This document shows, piece after piece, positions 27,020 through 36,550 of a DNA stretch of 64,000 nucleotides. The notes under the pieces are model-generated. The model did no database searches. It saw nothing but the letters and a program-made list of their open reading frames with translations, and was not told where the DNA came from. The stretch covers positions 1 through 64,000 of the forward strand of contig NZ_JACYVI010000007.1 in assembly GCF_014842265.1 (NCBI RefSeq). The letters are read 5' to 3'. Origin of the DNA: Pseudomonas sp. CFBP 13711. GTDB taxonomy: Bacteria > Pseudomonadota > Gammaproteobacteria > Pseudomonadales > Pseudomonadaceae. Both the position numbers and the translations under genes were made by a program. Every line of letters starts with the position of its first letter. The stretch's first letter is position 1.

Positions 27020-27448
27020 ATGGAACACTTCGCTGCACTGAAAATCCTGCACGTCGTCAGCACGGTGCTGCTGTTTATCTGCGCGCTGGGGTTGATCGTG
27101 TGGATCGTGCGCGGCCGTCGGGCCGGCGATGCGACGGTGCAGAACCGCGCCATGCAACGACCATGGGTATTTGCCTGGGTGCTGATGGGCGTGTGTTTAC
27201 TGACCCTGCCAATCAGCGGCTGGTGGCTTGTCCACTACGCCGGCTGGCCGCTGGGACAGACCTGGCTGCTGGCGGCGAGTGCGCTGTATCTCTTCGGCGC
27301 CTTGAGCTGGGCCTGGCTGGCGGTGCGAGTCAATCGCCTGCGCCGGCCAATCATCGTGGGTAATTCCCGCTTCACCCTGGCGCTGGCCATCTTCAGCGTC
27401 GTCTGCTTCGTGGCGATTGCCGGTCTCATGGGCGCCAAACCGGTCTAA
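27020..27448 (+). CDS. DUF2269 integral membrane protein
   Basis: A 142-residue protein with four hydrophobic segments: ILHVVSTVLLFICALGLIVWIV, VFAWVLMGVCLLTLPISGWWLV, WLLAASALYLFGALSWAWLAV and LALAIFSVVCFVAIAGLMG. Arginine-rich loops such as RGRRAGD suggest their orientation. The K.LHV.ST.L..G opening matches DUF2269, a family of inner-membrane proteins without known function. It stands alone between ilvA and a convergent HAD gene. Confidence 0.75.
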   Translation: MEHFAALKILHVVSTVLLFICALGLIVWIVRGRRAGDATVQNRAMQRPWVFAWVLMGVCLLTLPISGWWLVHYAGWPLGQTWLLAASALYLFGALSWAWLAVRVNRLRRPIIVGNSRFTLALAIFSVVCFVAIAGLMGAKPV

Positions 27449-27501
27449 ACCTCAGTCATCCAAATTGACGCTACCGCAGGTGTTCCTGCCGATAAAGACC
27501 G

Positions 27502-27525
27502 GTGGGAGCGAGCTTGCTCGCGAAG
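27502..27525. repeat. Single family-A REP
   Basis: GTGGGAGCGAGCTTGCTCGC followed by GAAG, between the convergent DUF2269 and HAD genes. It ends 5 bp before the HAD stop codon, so it lies in the 3' untranslated region of either transcript. Confidence 0.85.
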
Positions 27526-27529
27526 GCTT

Positions 27530-28186
27530 TCAATCGCGCAGTGAAATCACCGGCCAGCCGCGACGGGTGGCGTCGGCGCGCAGCTTTTCATCAGGATCGA
27601 CTACGACCGGATTAGCCACCTGCTCCAGCAATGGCAAATCGTTCATCGAATCGCTGTAGAACCAGCTGTCATCGAGATTGAACCCATTCTCTCCGATCCA
27701 GCGATTCAGGCGGGTCACTTTGCCCTCGCGGAAGCACGGCACGTCAGTGGTGCGCCCGGTGTAGCGGCCGTCGACGATCTCGCATTCGGTCGCCAGCAAG
27801 GTGTCGATGCCCAGTCGGGCCACGATCGGCGCGGTGACGAAACGGTTGGTCGCCGTGATCACCACCAGCTTGTCGCCGGCTTCGCGGTGTTTGGCGATGA
27901 GGGCCATGGCTTTCGGCAGGATCAAGGGCTCGATGCAGTCGCGCATGAATTCCCGGTGCCATTCGTCGAGCTGCGCCATTTCAGTGCGGCCCAGAATCTC
28001 CAGACTGAAATTCAGGTAGTCGGTCAGGTTCAGGGTGCCGGCCAGATAGTCCTGATAGAACGCATCGTTGCGTGCCTTGTAGGCAGCGCCGTCCAGGATG
28101 CCGCGCTCGCACAGGTAATCGCCCCAGGCGTGATCGCTGTCGCCGCCGAGAAGGGTGTTGTCGAGGTCGAACAGGGCCAGGCGCAT
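27530..28186 (-). CDS. HAD-IB family phosphatase (SerB/histidinol-phosphatase-like)
   Basis: A 218-residue HAD hydrolase. Motif I is [13 protein letters not shown] (nucleophile and acid Asp), motif II VVITATN, motif III uses Lys in FREGKVTRL, and motif IV is [14 protein letters not shown] helical cap lies between I and II. The length and motifs fit the HAD-IB phosphoserine-phosphatase-like group. The P. aeruginosa gene beside rppH-ptsP has been reported as the histidinol-phosphate phosphatase of histidine synthesis; this is probably its ortholog, though the sequence alone does not fix the substrate. ATG 28186 ([10 protein letters not shown]) is chosen because longer forms run into the promoter region of divergent rppH. 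Confidence 0.82.
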   Translation of the reverse strand: MRLALFDLDNTLLGGDSDHAWGDYLCERGILDGAAYKARNDAFYQDYLAGTLNLTDYLNFSLEILGRTEMAQLDEWHREFMRDCIEPLILPKAMALIAKHREAGDKLVVITATNRFVTAPIVARLGIDTLLATECEIVDGRYTGRTTDVPCFREGKVTRLNRWIGENGFNLDDSWFYSDSMNDLPLLEQVANPVVVDPDEKLRADATRRGWPVISLRD

Positions 28187-28352
28187 GGGCTTTACTCGCT
28201 GAATTATCAGAAAAAAGAGCATAAGAATACGAGGTTTGCCCGAGAGATCGCATCTATTAATGCAGTTGTCACGATAAGCTGTCCCAGCCTCGTTGCTGCC
28301 TTCACGATCTTTGTGGAACAATGCGGCGACATGCGTTTGCGAGGTTGTAGCC

Positions 28353-28832
28353 GTGATCGACCCCGATGGTTTTCGCCCTAATGTCGGGATAATTCTGACA
28401 AATGATGCTGGCCAGGTCTTATGGGCTCGGCGCATCAATCAAGACGCCTGGCAGTTTCCGCAGGGGGGTATCAACCCTCAGGAGACCCCGGAAGACGCGC
28501 TTTACCGTGAATTGAATGAAGAAGTCGGGCTGGAACGGCATGATGTTGAAATTCTTGCCTGCACCCGGGGTTGGTTGCGCTATCGTCTGCCGCAACGATT
28601 GGTCCGTACCCACAGCCAGCCGCTGTGCATCGGCCAGAAGCAAAAATGGTTTCTCCTGCGCCTGATCTCCAACGAGCAGCGGGTGCGGATGGATTTGACC
28701 GGCAAACCGGAGTTCGATGGCTGGCGTTGGGTCAGTTATTGGTACCCGTTGGGCCAGGTGGTGACATTCAAGCGCGAGGTATATCGCCGCGCACTCAAAG
28801 AGCTTGCCCCGCGCCTGTTGGCGCGCGACTGA
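28353..28832 (+). CDS. rppH: RNA 5'-pyrophosphohydrolase
   Basis: A 159-residue Nudix protein. The Nudix box runs [20 protein letters not shown] followed by VGL, with the expected G, REL and EE positions. [27 protein letters not shown] and the C-terminal [28 protein letters not shown] are RppH-specific. It removes pyrophosphate from 5'-triphosphate mRNA and so opens it to RNase E decay. It begins with GTG behind GAGG (28341-28344). ptsP follows 21 bp downstream in the conserved rppH-ptsP operon. Confidence 0.93.
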   Translation: MIDPDGFRPNVGIILTNDAGQVLWARRINQDAWQFPQGGINPQETPEDALYRELNEEVGLERHDVEILACTRGWLRYRLPQRLVRTHSQPLCIGQKQKWFLLRLISNEQRVRMDLTGKPEFDGWRWVSYWYPLGQVVTFKREVYRRALKELAPRLLARD

Positions 28833-28853
28833 CACGGAGTTCGACCCCGAGCC

Positions 28854-31133
28854 ATGCTCAATACGCTGCGCAAGATCGTCCAGGAAGTTAACTCCGCCAA
28901 GGATCTCAAGGCGGCGTTGGGCATTATTGTGTTACGCGTCAAAGAGGCCATGAGCAGCCAGGTCTGCTCGGTCTATTTGCTCGATCCTGAAGCGAACCGC
29001 TTCGTGCTGATGGCCACCGAAGGCCTGAATAAGCGCTCGATCGGCAAGGTGAGCATGGCCCCGAACGAGGGCCTCGTGGGTCTGGTCGGTACGCGTGAGG
29101 AACCGCTGAACCTCGAAAATGCTGCCGATCACCCTCGCTATCGTTACTTTGCTGAAACCGGCGAAGAGCGTTATGCGTCGTTCCTCGGCGCGCCGATCAT
29201 CCACCACCGCCGGGTTGTGGGCGTTCTGGTCATCCAGCAAAAGGAGCGCCGCCAGTTCGACGAGGGCGAAGAAGCCTTCCTCGTGACGATGAGCGCGCAA
29301 CTTGCAGGCGTCATCGCCCACGCGGAAGCCACCGGTTCCATCCGCGGGCTGGGCCGGCAGGGCAAGGGCATTCAGGAAGCCCGATTCGTCGGTGTGCCGG
29401 GTTCGCCGGGCGCTGCGGTCGGTACTGCGCTGGTCATGTTGCCGCCGGCTGACCTCGAAGTCGTCCCGGACAAAACCGTCTCTGATATCACCGCTGAACT
29501 CAAACTGTTCCAGACTGCGCTTGAAGGTGTACGCAACGACATGCGTACCCTTTCGGCGAAGTTGGCGACGCAATTGCGCCCAGAAGAGCGCGCGTTGTTC
29601 GATGTGTACCTGATGATGCTCGACGATGCGTCGCTGGGCAGTGAAGTCACCAACGTCATCAAGACCGGCCAGTGGGCTCAGGGCGCCTTGCGCTCGGTGG
29701 TCAACGAGCACGTCAAACGCTTCGAGCTGATGGACGACGCTTATCTGCGTGAGCGCGCATCGGACGTCAAAGACCTCGGTCGCCGCCTGCTCGCCTACCT
29801 TCAGGAAGCGCGCCAACAAACCCTGGTCTACCCCGACAACACCATTCTGGTCAGCGAAGAGCTGTCGCCCGCTATGCTCGGCGAGGTGCCGGAAGGCAAG
29901 TTGGTGGGTCTGATTTCGGTACTCGGCTCGGGTAACTCCCACGTCGCGATTCTGGCCCGGGCCATGGGCATTCCCACGGTCATGGGCGTGGTGGACCTGC
30001 CGTACTCGAAAGTCGACGGCATCCAGCTGATCGTCGACGGCTATCACGGCGAGGTCTTCACCAACCCGTCCGAGATCCTGATCAAGCAGTACTCCGTAGT
30101 CGTCGAAGAGGAGCGTCAGCTTTCTCAAGGCCTCGACGCGCTGCGTGAATTGCCCTGCGTGACCCTCGACGGCCACCGCATGCCGCTGTGGGTTAACACC
30201 GGTCTACTGGCAGACGTGGCCCGCGCGCAACAGCGAGGCGCGGAAGGCGTCGGTCTGTACCGCACCGAAGTGCCGTTCATGATTCAGCAGCGGTTCCCGA
30301 GCGAGAAGGAACAGCTCGCCATCTACCGTGAGCAACTGGCGGCTTTCCATCCGCTACCGGTGACGATGCGAACGCTGGACATCGGCGGTGACAAGTCGCT
30401 GTCGTATTTTCCGATCAAGGAAGACAACCCGTTCCTCGGCTGGCGTGGCATTCGCGTGACGCTGGATCACCCGGAAATCTTCCTGGTGCAGACCCGCGCC
30501 ATGCTCAAGGCCAGCGAAGGCCTGAACAATCTGCGGATTCTGCTGCCGATGATTTCCGGCACCCATGAAACCGAAGAGGCGCTGCACCTGATCCACCGGG
30601 CGTGGGGCGAAGTCCGCGATGAAGGCACCGACGTCCCGATGCCGCCGGTGGGCGTGATGATCGAAGTGCCGGCGGCGGTCTATCAGACCCGAGAGCTGGC
30701 GCGTCAGGTGGATTTCCTGTCTGTCGGTTCCAACGACCTGACCCAGTATCTGCTGGCGGTCGACCGTAACAACCCGCGGGTGGCGGATTTGTACGACTAT
30801 CTGCACCCGGCTGTGCTCCAGGCCTTGCAGAGCGTGGTGCGCGATGCCCATGCCGAAGGCAAGCCGGTGAGCATCTGCGGCGAAATGGCCGGTGATCCTG
30901 CGGCGGCGGTGCTGCTGATGGCGATGGGCTTCGACAGCCTGTCGATGAACGCCACCAACCTGCCGAAAGTGAAGTGGATGCTGCGTCAGATCAACCTGAG
31001 CATGGCCAAGGACCTGCTGGCCCAGCTGATGAAGAACGACAACCCGCAAGTGATCAGCAGCTCGTTGCAGCTGGCGCTGAGAAATCTGGGCCTGTCGCGG
31101 ATGATCAATCCGGGGTCTGTGAAGGGGCATTGA
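28854..31133 (+). CDS. ptsP: Phosphoenolpyruvate-protein phosphotransferase PtsP (EI-Ntr)
   Basis: A 759-residue enzyme I of the nitrogen PTS. An N-terminal GAF domain covers about residues 1-160 (SSQVCSVYLLDPEANRFVLMATEG), where glutamine sensing is reported for the family. The PEP-utiliser N and mobile domains follow, with the phosphorylated His363 in GSGNSHVAILARAMGIPTVMG. The C-terminal TIM barrel has GVGLYRTEVPFM, RTLDIGGDKSL and the active-site Cys in GKPVSICGEMAGDP. It passes phosphate to NPr and EIIA-Ntr and links carbon/nitrogen status to regulation. Two family-B REPs follow the gene. Confidence 0.94.
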   Translation: MLNTLRKIVQEVNSAKDLKAALGIIVLRVKEAMSSQVCSVYLLDPEANRFVLMATEGLNKRSIGKVSMAPNEGLVGLVGTREEPLNLENAADHPRYRYFAETGEERYASFLGAPIIHHRRVVGVLVIQQKERRQFDEGEEAFLVTMSAQLAGVIAHAEATGSIRGLGRQGKGIQEARFVGVPGSPGAAVGTALVMLPPADLEVVPDKTVSDITAELKLFQTALEGVRNDMRTLSAKLATQLRPEERALFDVYLMMLDDASLGSEVTNVIKTGQWAQGALRSVVNEHVKRFELMDDAYLRERASDVKDLGRRLLAYLQEARQQTLVYPDNTILVSEELSPAMLGEVPEGKLVGLISVLGSGNSHVAILARAMGIPTVMGVVDLPYSKVDGIQLIVDGYHGEVFTNPSEILIKQYSVVVEEERQLSQGLDALRELPCVTLDGHRMPLWVNTGLLADVARAQQRGAEGVGLYRTEVPFMIQQRFPSEKEQLAIYREQLAAFHPLPVTMRTLDIGGDKSLSYFPIKEDNPFLGWRGIRVTLDHPEIFLVQTRAMLKASEGLNNLRILLPMISGTHETEEALHLIHRAWGEVRDEGTDVPMPPVGVMIEVPAAVYQTRELARQVDFLSVGSNDLTQYLLAVDRNNPRVADLYDYLHPAVLQALQSVVRDAHAEGKPVSICGEMAGDPAAAVLLMAMGFDSLSMNATNLPKVKWMLRQINLSMAKDLLAQLMKNDNPQVISSSLQLALRNLGLSRMINPGSVKGH

Positions 31134-31156
31134 CGGCTGGCGCTGCGCTGCTTTTA

Positions 31157-31248
31157 GTGGGACCGGCTTTAGCCGGAAAGAGGCCGGCTTGAACACCCTA
31201 GGATGTTGGGCGTGACACAAGACGCTTTCCCGGCTAAAGCCGGTCCTG
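31157..31248. repeat. Family-B REPIN between ptsP and the NRDE gene
   Basis: GTGGGACCGGCTTTAGCCGG at 31157-31180 faces CCGGCTAAAGCCGGTCC ending at 31248. The two flanking genes are convergent, so the element is transcribed into both 3' ends. Confidence 0.85.
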
Positions 31249-31266
31249 CTAAAACCTTGATGCAGG

Positions 31267-32013
31267 CTAAACCTGCAGGTCCACCTCACCCAATCTCCCG
31301 CCATACGGCCCGAAGCTGCGCTCGATCAGGCGCCGGCTGCCATCCGCATTGACCAGTAACACCGTGCTCGCCCGCGTGCCGTAATTGGGGCTGGCAATGA
31401 ACACGCTCGACAATAACTTTTCCGTCGCAAGGCCTACGCCGGTGCTCGGCAGTTCAGCCTCTGGCGCAGGCGCGTGATCGGTGAGAAAGCCAAACAGCGC
31501 TTCAGGATCTGGATTCTCCAAATGTTCAGACAGCGCCGCTTTGGCTTTCACCAGTTTCGGCCACGGCGTATCGATCCCTGCGTTGGACACCCCGTAAACG
31601 CCCGCTTCCAGACGGCGGGGTATCGGATCGTTCCCGTTGAGAAAATGCAACTGCTGACGATCACCCACCAGCAGGTTGAACCCACCGTACTCAGACGACC
31701 GCGTCGCGATCTCACTCAAATACTCATCCATGAAGACATCGCTGGTCAAAAAACGAGCAACCAAGTCGCCCCGCGAACGGCGGCCAGGCGGTTTGCCCGG
31801 CTCGCGGATATTGGTGAGCGCCGCAAAACGTCCGTCAGCATTGATGCCCAGCCATGTCCCGCCCGCTTCAAGATCGCGCCCGGCGTAGACCTGCGGCGCG
31901 TCTTCCCACTGCGCCAGCGGCAGAGTAGGGCGGGCGTAGAACTCGTCACGATTGGCCGCCAGAATCAGCGGCTGAGCGTGAGATGGCCGCCAGGCGAAGA
32001 CGATAAGGCACAT
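31267..32013 (-). CDS. NRDE/TANGO2 family protein
   Basis: A 248-residue protein starting MCLIVFAWRPSHAQPLILAANRDEFYARPT. The conserved N-terminal Cys2 and the NRDE motif define the NRDE (transport and Golgi organisation 2) family. GGTWLGINADGRFAALTNIREPG and the late VFIASPNYGTRASTVLLV are family landmarks. An N-terminal Cys suggests an Ntn-hydrolase-like fold, and haem trafficking has been proposed for eukaryotic relatives; the bacterial role is unclear. It is convergent with ptsP. Confidence 0.82.
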   Translation of the reverse strand: MCLIVFAWRPSHAQPLILAANRDEFYARPTLPLAQWEDAPQVYAGRDLEAGGTWLGINADGRFAALTNIREPGKPPGRRSRGDLVARFLTSDVFMDEYLSEIATRSSEYGGFNLLVGDRQQLHFLNGNDPIPRRLEAGVYGVSNAGIDTPWPKLVKAKAALSEHLENPDPEALFGFLTDHAPAPEAELPSTGVGLATEKLLSSVFIASPNYGTRASTVLLVNADGSRRLIERSFGPYGGRLGEVDLQV

Positions 32014-32279
32014 GGATGACTCCTTTTTGCGCCACTTTACCCACCCCGCACGCCGACATCCATCGCACGCTGCTAGAGCGGATCGGCGCGGTCCGGTAAC
32101 ATGCCGCACTGTTTTTGAGAGATGTCCGCGCAAGTCATGGCGGCTTCGTCAGCGTGCGGGTTCTCCGTCATGGCGGCTCTTGCACCAGATTTCATCATTA
32201 TTGGGTGGCACTACCTGCTACCGCCGCCGCATAGTTCTGCTTCGTCGCTCAATGAGCGCTTCTATTTCAAGGAGTCGCA
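32014..32279. other. Intergenic region before lgt, no gene recognised
   Basis: 266 bp between the divergent NRDE gene and lgt. It should hold both promoters. The only open frame (from 32122) has no recognisable family match and overlaps lgt. From memory, P. aeruginosa carries a TauE/SafE-type membrane gene just ahead of lgt; no trace of it is visible here. The lgt ribosome site is CAAGGAG at 32268-32274. Confidence 0.5.
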
Positions 32280-33086
32280 ATGCTGCCTTACCCGCAGATT
32301 GACCCGGTAGCCGTGGCCATCGGTCCGCTGCAAATTCACTGGTACGGCCTGATGTACCTGGTCGGTATTGGCAGTGCCTGGTACCTGGCATCTCGTCGTT
32401 TGAATCGCTTTGACCCGACGTGGACCAAAGAAAAGCTCTCGGACATGATTTTCTGGGTCGCCATGGGCGTCATCGTCGGTGGCCGTCTCGGCTACGTCCT
32501 GTTTTACGATCTGCCCAACTACATCGCCAACCCGCTGCTGATTTTTGAAGTTTGGAAGGGCGGCATGGCGTTCCACGGCGGTTTTATCGGCGTGATGATC
32601 GCGACATACTGGTTCGGCAAGCGCAACGGCAAGTCATTCTTCCAGCTCATGGACTTCATCGCCCCTATGGTGCCGATTGGTCTGGGTGCCGGGCGCATCG
32701 GCAACTTCATCAACGCCGAGCTGTGGGGCAAGCCGACTGATCTGCCCTGGGCCATGGTGTTCCCCACCGACCCTGCGCAACTGCCACGCCACCCGTCACA
32801 GCTCTACCAGTTCGCCCTGGAAGGCGTGGCTTTGTTCGTCATTCTTTATTTCTACTCCCGCAAGCCGCGTCCGACCATGGCCGTTTCCGGCATGTTCGCG
32901 CTGTTCTACGGCATCTTCCGCTTCGTAGTGGAGTTCGTCCGCGTGCCGGACGCCCAGCTGGGTTATCTGGCCTGGGGCTGGGTCACCATGGGGCAGATCC
33001 TCAGCCTGCCAATGATCATCGGCGGCCTGGTGCTGATCTGGCTTGCCTACCATCGCGCGCCCGCTGCCAACAACGCTACGGCTTGA
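32280..33086 (+). CDS. lgt: Prolipoprotein diacylglyceryl transferase
   Basis: A 268-residue polytopic inner-membrane enzyme. [11 protein letters not shown] opens the family signature. [30 protein letters not shown] (essential His) and [26 protein letters not shown] carry the substrate-binding Arg/Asn residues, and [17 protein letters not shown] completes the core. It transfers diacylglycerol from phosphatidylglycerol to the lipobox Cys of prolipoproteins. Seven hydrophobic segments can be followed. thyA follows 73 bp later, a pairing common in proteobacteria. Confidence 0.95.
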   Translation: MLPYPQIDPVAVAIGPLQIHWYGLMYLVGIGSAWYLASRRLNRFDPTWTKEKLSDMIFWVAMGVIVGGRLGYVLFYDLPNYIANPLLIFEVWKGGMAFHGGFIGVMIATYWFGKRNGKSFFQLMDFIAPMVPIGLGAGRIGNFINAELWGKPTDLPWAMVFPTDPAQLPRHPSQLYQFALEGVALFVILYFYSRKPRPTMAVSGMFALFYGIFRFVVEFVRVPDAQLGYLAWGWVTMGQILSLPMIIGGLVLIWLAYHRAPAANNATA

Positions 33087-33159
33087 CGCGCCGGGTACAT
33101 TTGCTGAACGCCGGGCCCGAAGGGTTCGGCGGATTCACCGAAACAGAGGGCCTCTGGTC

Positions 33160-33993
33160 ATGAAGCAATACCTTGAACTGCTGCAGGACGTCATCAACAA
33201 CGGAACCCGCAAGGGCGACCGCACCGGGACCGGCACCACTGCCGTGTTCGGTCGGCAGATTCGCCACAACCTGGCCGATGGCTTCCCGCTGCTGACCACC
33301 AAAAAGCTGCACTTCAAGAGCATCGCCAACGAGCTGATCTGGATGCTCAGCGGCAACACCAACACCAAATGGCTCAACGAAAACGGCGTGACCATCTGGG
33401 ACGAGTGGGCCACTGAAGACGGCGACCTTGGCCCGGTATACGGCGCGCAGTGGACTGGCTGGCCGACCAAGGATGGCGGCAAGATCAACCAGATCGACTA
33501 CATGGTCGACTGCCTGAAGAACAACCCGAACAGCCGCCGCATCCTGTTCCATGGCTGGAATACCGAATACCTGCCAGACGAGAAGCTGTCGCCGCAGGAG
33601 AACGTCAAGGCCGGGCGCCAGGCGCTTGCCGTGTGCCATTTGCTGTACCAGGCCTTCGTGGCCGACGGCAAGCTGTCGATGCAGCTCTACATTCGCAGCT
33701 CCGATGTCTTCCTCGGACTGCCCTACAACATCGCTGCGCTGGCGCTGCTGACCCACATGCTGGCTCAGCAATGCGACCTGATCCCCCACGAGATCATCGT
33801 CAGCCTGGGCGACACCCACGCTTACTCCAACCACGAAGAGCAGATCGCGACGCAGCTGACCCGCACGCCTCGACAGCTGCCGCAGCTGAACATCAAGCGT
33901 CGTCCGGAGAGCATCTACGACTATCGCTTCGAAGACTTCGAGATCGTGGGTTATGACGCGGATCCGAGCATCAAGGCGCCTGTAGCGGTGTGA
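33160..33993 (+). CDS. thyA: Thymidylate synthase
   Basis: A 277-residue Thy[20 protein letters not shown] holds the phosphate-binding Arg. [33 protein letters not shown] and the nucleophile Cys159 in [11 protein letters not shown] follow, then the dUMP-binding [14 protein letters not shown] and [10 protein letters not shown]. It makes dTMP from dUMP with methylene-tetrahydrofolate. ATG 33160 ([10 protein letters not shown]) matches the family start; upstream frame continuation into lgt's tail is not conserved. Confidence 0.96.
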   Translation: MKQYLELLQDVINNGTRKGDRTGTGTTAVFGRQIRHNLADGFPLLTTKKLHFKSIANELIWMLSGNTNTKWLNENGVTIWDEWATEDGDLGPVYGAQWTGWPTKDGGKINQIDYMVDCLKNNPNSRRILFHGWNTEYLPDEKLSPQENVKAGRQALAVCHLLYQAFVADGKLSMQLYIRSSDVFLGLPYNIAALALLTHMLAQQCDLIPHEIIVSLGDTHAYSNHEEQIATQLTRTPRQLPQLNIKRRPESIYDYRFEDFEIVGYDADPSIKAPVAV

Positions 33994-34019
33994 TCCCGCT
34001 GCGCTCATGAGCGGAGGCT

Positions 34020-34042
34020 ATTGATCAATCGGCAATCGATTG
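34020..34042. promoter_or_regulatory. Paired palindromes upstream of the catalase gene, candidate operator
   Basis: Two perfect 10-bp palindromes lie side by side: ATTGATCAAT (34020-34029) and CAATCGATTG (34033-34042), with centres 13 bp apart and about 135-157 bp before the catalase ATG. Spacing of this kind suggests a dimeric regulator. An oxidative-stress activator such as OxyR would be logical for a catalase, but the sites do not clearly fit the OxyR consensus. Confidence 0.3.
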
Positions 34043-34176
34043 AAAAGCTCTATCCGCCCAGTGCGCAGTGACAATGAGCTTAAACGCGTCGATTTTCCTA
34101 TCGTTCTCCCCATCGGACAGACACAGGGCGGCCTCAATAGAGGTCGCCCGCCAGTATCCTTGGTGGAGAAACACGC

Positions 34177-35625
34177 ATGAGCAACAAACTGACGACCGCT
34201 TTCGGCGCCCCTGTAGTCGATAACCAGAATATCCAGACCGCCGGCCCCCATGGCCCTGCGCTGCTGCAGGATGTCTGGTTCCTCGAAAAGCTCGCCCATT
34301 TTGATCGTGAAGTCATCCCCGAGCGCCGTATGCACGCCAAGGGTTCCGGCGCGTTTGGCACCTTCACCGTCACCCACGACATCACTCGCTACACCCGTGC
34401 AAAAATCTTCTCTGAGATCGGCAAGTCCACTGAAATGTTCGCCCGTTTCTCCACCGTTGCCGGTGAGCGTGGTGCAGCCGATGCCGAGCGCGACATTCGC
34501 GGTTTCGCGTTCAAGTTCTATACCGAGGAAGGCAACTGGGACATGGTCGGCAACAACACGCCGGTGTTCTTCCTGCGCGACCCGATGAAGTTTCCCGACC
34601 TGAATCACGCTGTCAAACGCGACCCACGCACCGGCATGCGCAGTGCCGAGAACAACTGGGATTTCTGGACTCAACTGCCGGAAGCGCTGCACCAGGTGAC
34701 TGTCGTGATGAGCGAGCGCGGCATTCCCCGCAGCTACCGCGAGATGCACGGTTTCGGCAGCCACACCTACAGTTTCCTCAACGCACAGCACGAGCGGTTC
34801 TGGGTGAAATTTCACTTCGTCTCGCAACAAGGCATCGCCAACCTGACCGACGCAGAAGCGCAGGAACTGGTCGGCCGTGACCGTGAGTCCCATCACCGCG
34901 ATCTGTACGAAAACATCGAGCAGGGCAACTTCCCGCGCTGGAAGCTGTTCGTGCAGATCATGCCGGAGAAGGAGGCAGGCTCGTACCCTATCAACCCGTT
35001 CGACCTGACCAAGGTCTGGCCGAAGGGTGACTACCCGCTGATCGAAGTGGGCGTGGTCGAGCTGAACCGTAACCCGGAGAACAACTTCGCTGACGTCGAG
35101 CAGGCGGCATTCGCGCCTTCCAACGTGGTGCCCGGCATCAGCTTCTCGCCGGACAAAATGCTGCAGGGTCGGCTGTTTTCCTACGGCGATGCCCAGCGCT
35201 ACCGCTTGAGCGTCAACCACCATCAGATCCCGGTGAACTCGCCACGGGCGGCGCTGCACGTGAACAGCTACCACCGCGACGGCTTGATGCGCATTGACGG
35301 TAATCGTGGCGGCATGACTTCTTATGAGCCCAACACCAAGGGCGCGTTTCAGGAACAGCCGGATTTCAGAGAGCCGCCGTTGTCCATCGAAGGCGCAGCC
35401 GCTCACTGGAACCACCGCGTGGATGGCGACTACTACTCGCAGCCAGGCAACCTGTTCCGTCTGATGAACGCACGGGAGAAACAGTCGTTGTTCGACAATA
35501 CCGCCCGCTCGCTGCGTGGCGTGTCGGCACCTATCATCCAGCTGCACATCGAGCATTGCTCGATGGCTGATCCCGAGTACGGGATTGGGGTCGCGGCTGC
35601 GGTTGAGCGTATTCACAACGCTTGA
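34177..35625 (+). CDS. katA: Monofunctional haem catalase (small-subunit type)
   Basis: A 482-residue clade-3 catalase. Catalytic His53 is in [14 protein letters not shown]. The distal Asn lies in [16 protein letters not shown], and the proximal haem ligand Tyr336 in [44 protein letters not shown] is the NADPH/haem core. No signal peptide, so it is cytoplasmic. It disproportionates hydrogen peroxide. The symbol is by similarity to small-subunit KatA; a strain may have several catalases. The ribosome site is GGTGGAG, 8 bp upstream. Confidence 0.92.
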   Translation: MSNKLTTAFGAPVVDNQNIQTAGPHGPALLQDVWFLEKLAHFDREVIPERRMHAKGSGAFGTFTVTHDITRYTRAKIFSEIGKSTEMFARFSTVAGERGAADAERDIRGFAFKFYTEEGNWDMVGNNTPVFFLRDPMKFPDLNHAVKRDPRTGMRSAENNWDFWTQLPEALHQVTVVMSERGIPRSYREMHGFGSHTYSFLNAQHERFWVKFHFVSQQGIANLTDAEAQELVGRDRESHHRDLYENIEQGNFPRWKLFVQIMPEKEAGSYPINPFDLTKVWPKGDYPLIEVGVVELNRNPENNFADVEQAAFAPSNVVPGISFSPDKMLQGRLFSYGDAQRYRLSVNHHQIPVNSPRAALHVNSYHRDGLMRIDGNRGGMTSYEPNTKGAFQEQPDFREPPLSIEGAAAHWNHRVDGDYYSQPGNLFRLMNAREKQSLFDNTARSLRGVSAPIIQLHIEHCSMADPEYGIGVAAAVERIHNA

Positions 35626-35630
35626 TCCCT

Positions 35631-36000
35631 GTAGGGCCGGCTTTAGCCGGGAAAGCGTCGGATGCCACACCGCGAAAGTGATGTTGCCCCCAATGGCCTC
35701 TTCCCGGCTAAAGCCGGTCCCACTAAAGCATTCGCGTGCATTCAATGGGACTGGCTGAAACGCCGACTTGTAGGACCGGCTTCAGCCGGGAAGGCGTCGG
35801 ATGCCTCACCGTAAAAGTGATGGTGCGCAGACTGGCCTCTTCCCGGCTGAAGCCGGTCCTACTAAAGCATTCGCGTGCATTCAATGGGACTGGCTGAACG
35901 CCGACTTGTAGGACCGGCTTTAGCCGGGAAGGCGTCGGATGCCTCACCGCAAAAGTGATGGTGCGCAGACTGGCCTCTTCCCGGCGAAAGCCGGTCCCAC
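35631..36000. repeat. Three tandem family-B REPINs, ~138-bp period
   Basis: Direct REPs start at 35631, 35770 and 35908 (TAGG[G/A]CCGGCTT[T/C]AGCCGG) and each is followed about 70 bp later by an inverse copy (35699-35724, 35838-35863, 35976-36000). The inner spacer GCGTCGGATGCC.CACCG..AAAGTGATG and the linker CATTCGCGTGCATTCAATGGGACTGG are nearly identical between units. The array fills the katA-cadR gap of 382 bp. Confidence 0.92.
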
Positions 36001-36007
36001 TAACCAG

Positions 36008-36466
36008 TCAATGCCCGTGGCTGCGGCCTACGTGGGAGTGTTCGACGTCCGCTGCCACGACACTCCCGCTGATCTCCAGTCGATCAAGAATCCCGCAGTG
36101 ATCCGGCGCCCCTTCGCTGCAGCGTTGGCGCAGGTCGACCAGTTGCTCCTGCAGCGCTTGCAGGCTCGCGACGCGGGCGTTCACGTGCTGGATGTGTTCG
36201 TCGATCAGCGCGTTGACGTTCTCGCACTGGTCCCGCGGACTGTCGCGCAACGCCAGAAGGCTGCGGATCTCGTCCAGCGTCATGTCCAGGCTGCGGCAGT
36301 TGCGGATGAACGTCAGGCGTTCGACGTGCTCCTGGGTGTACAGCCGATAGTTGCCGTCGCTGCGCGCGGGTTCGCTGAGCAGGCCCTCGCGCTCGTAATA
36401 GCGGATGGTTTCCACCGGGCAGTCCGTGAGTTTTGCCAGTTCGCCGATTTTAAATGAAGGGTTCAT
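36008..36466 (-). CDS. cadR: Cd(II)/Pb(II)-responsive MerR-family regulator
   Basis: A 152-residue MerR-type activator. The winged HTH at 5-70 reads KIGELAKLTDCPVETIRYYEREGLL and GNYRLYTQEHVERLTFIRNC. A dimerisation helix follows. The metal site uses Cys residues in RDQCENVN and LRQRCSEGAPDHCGIL, the CadR pattern, and the tail HSHVGRSHGH is the His-rich C-terminus typical of Pseudomonas CadR. It senses Cd(II) (also Pb/Zn) and untwists the cadA promoter. ATG 36466 is used; a GTG two codons upstream is an alternative. It is divergent from cadA, whose promoter holds its operator. Confidence 0.92.
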   Translation of the reverse strand: MNPSFKIGELAKLTDCPVETIRYYEREGLLSEPARSDGNYRLYTQEHVERLTFIRNCRSLDMTLDEIRSLLALRDSPRDQCENVNALIDEHIQHVNARVASLQALQEQLVDLRQRCSEGAPDHCGILDRLEISGSVVAADVEHSHVGRSHGH

Positions 36467-36489
36467 GTGCACGATCTAGATAAGGACGC

Positions 36490-36520
36490 TTGACCCTATA
36501 GTGGCTACAGGGTGTTCACT
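36490..36520 (+). promoter_or_regulatory. MerR-type cadA promoter with CadR operator
   Basis: A -35 element TTGACC (36490-36495) and a weak -10 TTCACT (36515-36520) are separated by 19 bp, the over-long spacing that MerR activators correct. The spacer is an inverted repeat, ACCCTATAG and CTACAGGGT around TGG (36493-36513), with one mismatched pair. It sits between the divergent cadR and cadA starts, so it should also control cadR. Confidence 0.85.
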
Positions 36521-36550
36521 TGGCAACACGCACATTTAGAGACTCAATCC

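Noticed and set aside
32122..32310. A 62-codon open frame before lgt as a gene or TauE remnant
   Set aside because: No recognisable similarity, it overlaps the lgt start, and no second fragment in a matching frame supports a pseudogene.
34018..35745. A 575-codon open frame antisense to the catalase gene
   Set aside because: The catalase has all active-site residues. The antisense frame also reads through REP sequence, which no real gene here does.
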